From Coriaria nepalensis (lineage: Eukaryota > Streptophyta > Magnoliopsida > Cucurbitales > Coriariaceae), in contig CP114482.1 in assembly GCA_027186245.1 (NCBI GenBank), positions 24,447,209 to 24,511,208 of the forward strand: 64,000 nucleotides of DNA, read 5' to 3'. The notes below the pieces were generated by a model. That model ran no database searches. It had not been told where the DNA came from and saw nothing but the letters and a program-made list of their open reading frames with translations. Shown here piece after piece: positions 62,593-64,000 of this stretch (position 1 is the first letter of the stretch; each line of letters opens with the position of its first letter). Both the position numbers and the translations under genes were made by a program.

Positions 62593-64000
62593 CTAATGCT
62601 AAAATAATGCATTGTTGTCTTCAATAGAGTAATTACAAGTTATGTAAGAAAATAAAATTTGAAGGGCGAAAATAGATTTCGTTCCAACTAATTTAGAATG
62701 ATTTAATGACTTGAAGAGACTCAGTGACATGACTTCAAGGCTAAACAAATGCATTGTTGCCTATAATAGATCAACTGCAAGTTACGCACGAAAGTCATGT
62801 TTAAAGGCCGAATTTCGTTCGAAGTGATTTAGAATGATTTACTGAACAAAAGAGACGCAAAAATATGACTTCAACGCTAAAAAAGGCATACTTGCCATCA
62901 ATAGATCAATTGCAAGTTATGCACGAAAGTCGCATTTTAAATGCAAAAGGAGAATTGGTTCGAAGTGCCTTCAAACAATTTAATGATTGAAAAGACTGAG
63001 TGATATGCTTTTTAATGCTAAAATAACGCATTGTTGCCTTCAACAGATTAATTGCAAGTTATGTAAGAAAATAATGTTTGAAGGGCGAAAATAGAACTCT
63101 TTCGAACTAATTTAGAATGAATTAATGACTGGAAGAGACTCAGTGATATGAATTTAAGGCTAAAGAAATGCATTGTTCCCTATAATAGATCAACTGCAAG
63201 TTATGCACGAAAGTCATGTTTAAATGCCGAATTTCATACGAAGTGATTTAGAATGATTTACTGACTAAAAGAGACGCTAAAATATGGCTTGCATGCTAAA
63301 AAATGCAGAGTTGCCATCAATAGATCAATTGCAAGTTATGCACGAAAGTCGTGTTTTAAATGCAAAAAGGGAATTGGCTCGAAGTGCCTTCAAACAATTT
63401 ATTGATTGAAAAGACTGAGTGATATGCTTTTTAATGCAAAAATAATGCATTGTTGTCTTCAATAGATTAATTGCAAGTTATGTAAGAAAATAATGTTTGA
63501 AGGGCGAAAATAGAATTCGGTCGAATTAATTTAGAATGATTTAATGACTAAAAGAGACTCAATGACATGACTTTAAGGCTAAACAAATGCATTGTTGCCT
63601 TCAATAGATCAACTGCAAGTTACGCACGAAAGTCATGTTTAAAGGCCGAATTTCGTTCGAAGTCATTTAGAATGATTTACGGACTAGAAGAGACGCAAAA
63701 ATATGACTTCAACTCTAAAAAAGGCATAGTTGCCATCAATAGATCAATTGCAAGTTATGCACGAAAGACGCGTTTTTAATGCAAAAAGAGAATTGGTTCG
63801 AAGTGCCTTCAAACAATTTAATGATTGAAAAGACTGAGTGATATGCTTTTTAATGCTAAAATAATGCATTGTTGTCTTCAATAGATTAATTACAGGTTAT
63901 GTAAGAAAATAATATTTGAAGGGCGAAAATAGAATTCGTCCGAACAAATTTAGAGTGATTTAATAACTAGAAGAGACTCAGTGACATGACTTTAAGGCTA
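62593..64000 (+). repeat. Copy of 56726-58133, cut by the window edge
   Basis: From the c at 62593 (ctttctaatg) to the end the sequence follows 56.7-58.13 kb at an offset of 5867 bp (14 x 419 + 1). Matching markers are aaaaggagaattgg at 57078 and 62945, gggaattggctcg at 57502 and 63369, gaactctttcg, and agagtgatttaataac just before the end. The last base (64000) corresponds to 58133. A private change is gaagtcattt near 63661 for gaagtgattt. The copy continues beyond the window. Confidence 0.88.

Larger units (their letters stand above)
1..64000. repeat. Trimeric (A-B-C) satellite DNA array filling the window
   Basis: The entire window is head-to-tail satellite DNA in one orientation. Three homologous monomers of about 140, 143 and 136 bp recur in the order A-B-C, giving a 419-bp trimer; about 152 complete trimers and some 458 monomers fit. 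The A monomer start (atgact followed by t/c, at position 5) recurs at 424 and onward, and the shared anchor tagatcaattgc stays in register at 26439 (63 trimers, offset 0), 33143 (79, offset 0), 45720 (109, +7), 56197 (134, +9) and 63740 (152, +10). No inversion, transposon insertion or non-satellite gap was seen. Centromeric or heterochromatic location is inferred from the architecture; I do not recognise the family. Confidence 0.98.

Noticed and set aside
63567..63779. Plus-strand open reading frame of 70 codons
   Set aside because: It starts at the first codon of a C monomer and runs into the next A monomer. The C-to-A spacing of 135 bp is a multiple of three, so both monomers are read in the same frame and the peptide contains the same motif twice (IVA-NRS-ASYARK). 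The other spacings (142 bp) break the frame. It is satellite sequence with no stop by chance, lacking any coding signature.
1..64000. CENP-B box (ttcgnnnnanncggg) in the C monomer, minus strand
   Set aside because: The reverse complement of C1 reads ttcgaacgaaattcggcc, which has the left half and a cgg, but the right half is displaced by two bases and lacks the third g. I do not call it a CENP-B box.
1..64000. CRISPR array
   Set aside because: The sequence is regularly repetitive, but the spacer-like parts are themselves repeated monomers, the unit is 136-143 bp, and no cas genes are present. It is satellite DNA.
1..64000. Transposable element, LTR or centromeric retrotransposon insertion
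   Set aside because: I followed the trimer register at points along the whole window and found no interruption, target-site duplication or foreign sequence.
1..64000. Naming the species or a known satellite family
   Set aside because: Monomer length and AT-richness resemble many plant and animal satellites, but I recognise no diagnostic sequence. A database search would be needed, so no name is given.

Overview
The whole 64 kb window is one uninterrupted tandem satellite array. I see no gene, RNA gene, transposon, microsatellite tract or unique sequence anywhere in it. The DNA is AT-rich (the C monomer counts to about 37% GC; A and B look lower). The array runs in a single orientation and is built from three related monomers, here called A (140 bp), B (143 bp) and C (136 bp), in the fixed order A-B-C. 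The trimer is 419 bp. The A start seen at position 5 recurs every 419 bp: after 152 trimers (near 63.7 kb) the register has drifted by only about +10 bp, so net gain or loss of a monomer is excluded and only 1-bp-scale indels have accumulated.

This organisation is typical of a eukaryotic nuclear chromosome at a centromeric, pericentromeric or other heterochromatic block. I do not recognise the satellite family and cannot name the species. Scattered CpG-to-TpG/CpA differences between copies fit a genome with cytosine methylation (plants and vertebrates both qualify). Centromere function is an inference from architecture only.

A second level of order lies on top of the trimer: multi-trimer blocks were duplicated, always at multiples of about 419 bp. 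Layout: 1-1127, near-identical trimers; 1128-2384, a 9-mer (1257 bp); 2385 to about 12290, six 12-mers (1676 bp), the last one truncated and chimeric; 12291-16370, an older diverged zone; 16371-20080, a 9-mer (1257 bp) domain; 18.9-22.2 kb, repeated 7124 bp downstream from about 26.1 kb; 22.2-25.9 kb, a run of almost identical trimers; 27084-30016 and 30017-32949, a 2933-bp tandem duplication (21-mer); 33.0-36.4 kb, a second homogenised run; 37435-39533 and 39534-41632, a 2099-bp duplication (15-mer); 41.6-46.4 kb, a diverged zone rich in a B variant (B2); 46.4-50.7 kb, a 2094-bp duplication (15-mer); 52.3-57.2 kb, a second copy of the 36.8-43.8 kb domain; 56.0-64.0 kb, a patchwork of shifted copies of 42-58 kb sequence, including a chimeric junction placed to about 11 bp near 62.59 kb.

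Nothing here works as a pathway. The interest is in how the array evolves: register-preserving unequal exchange, local gene conversion, nested mutations that order the amplification, and linked monomer haplotypes. Coordinates of block edges are intervals set by the nearest discriminating bases, not exact breakpoints.
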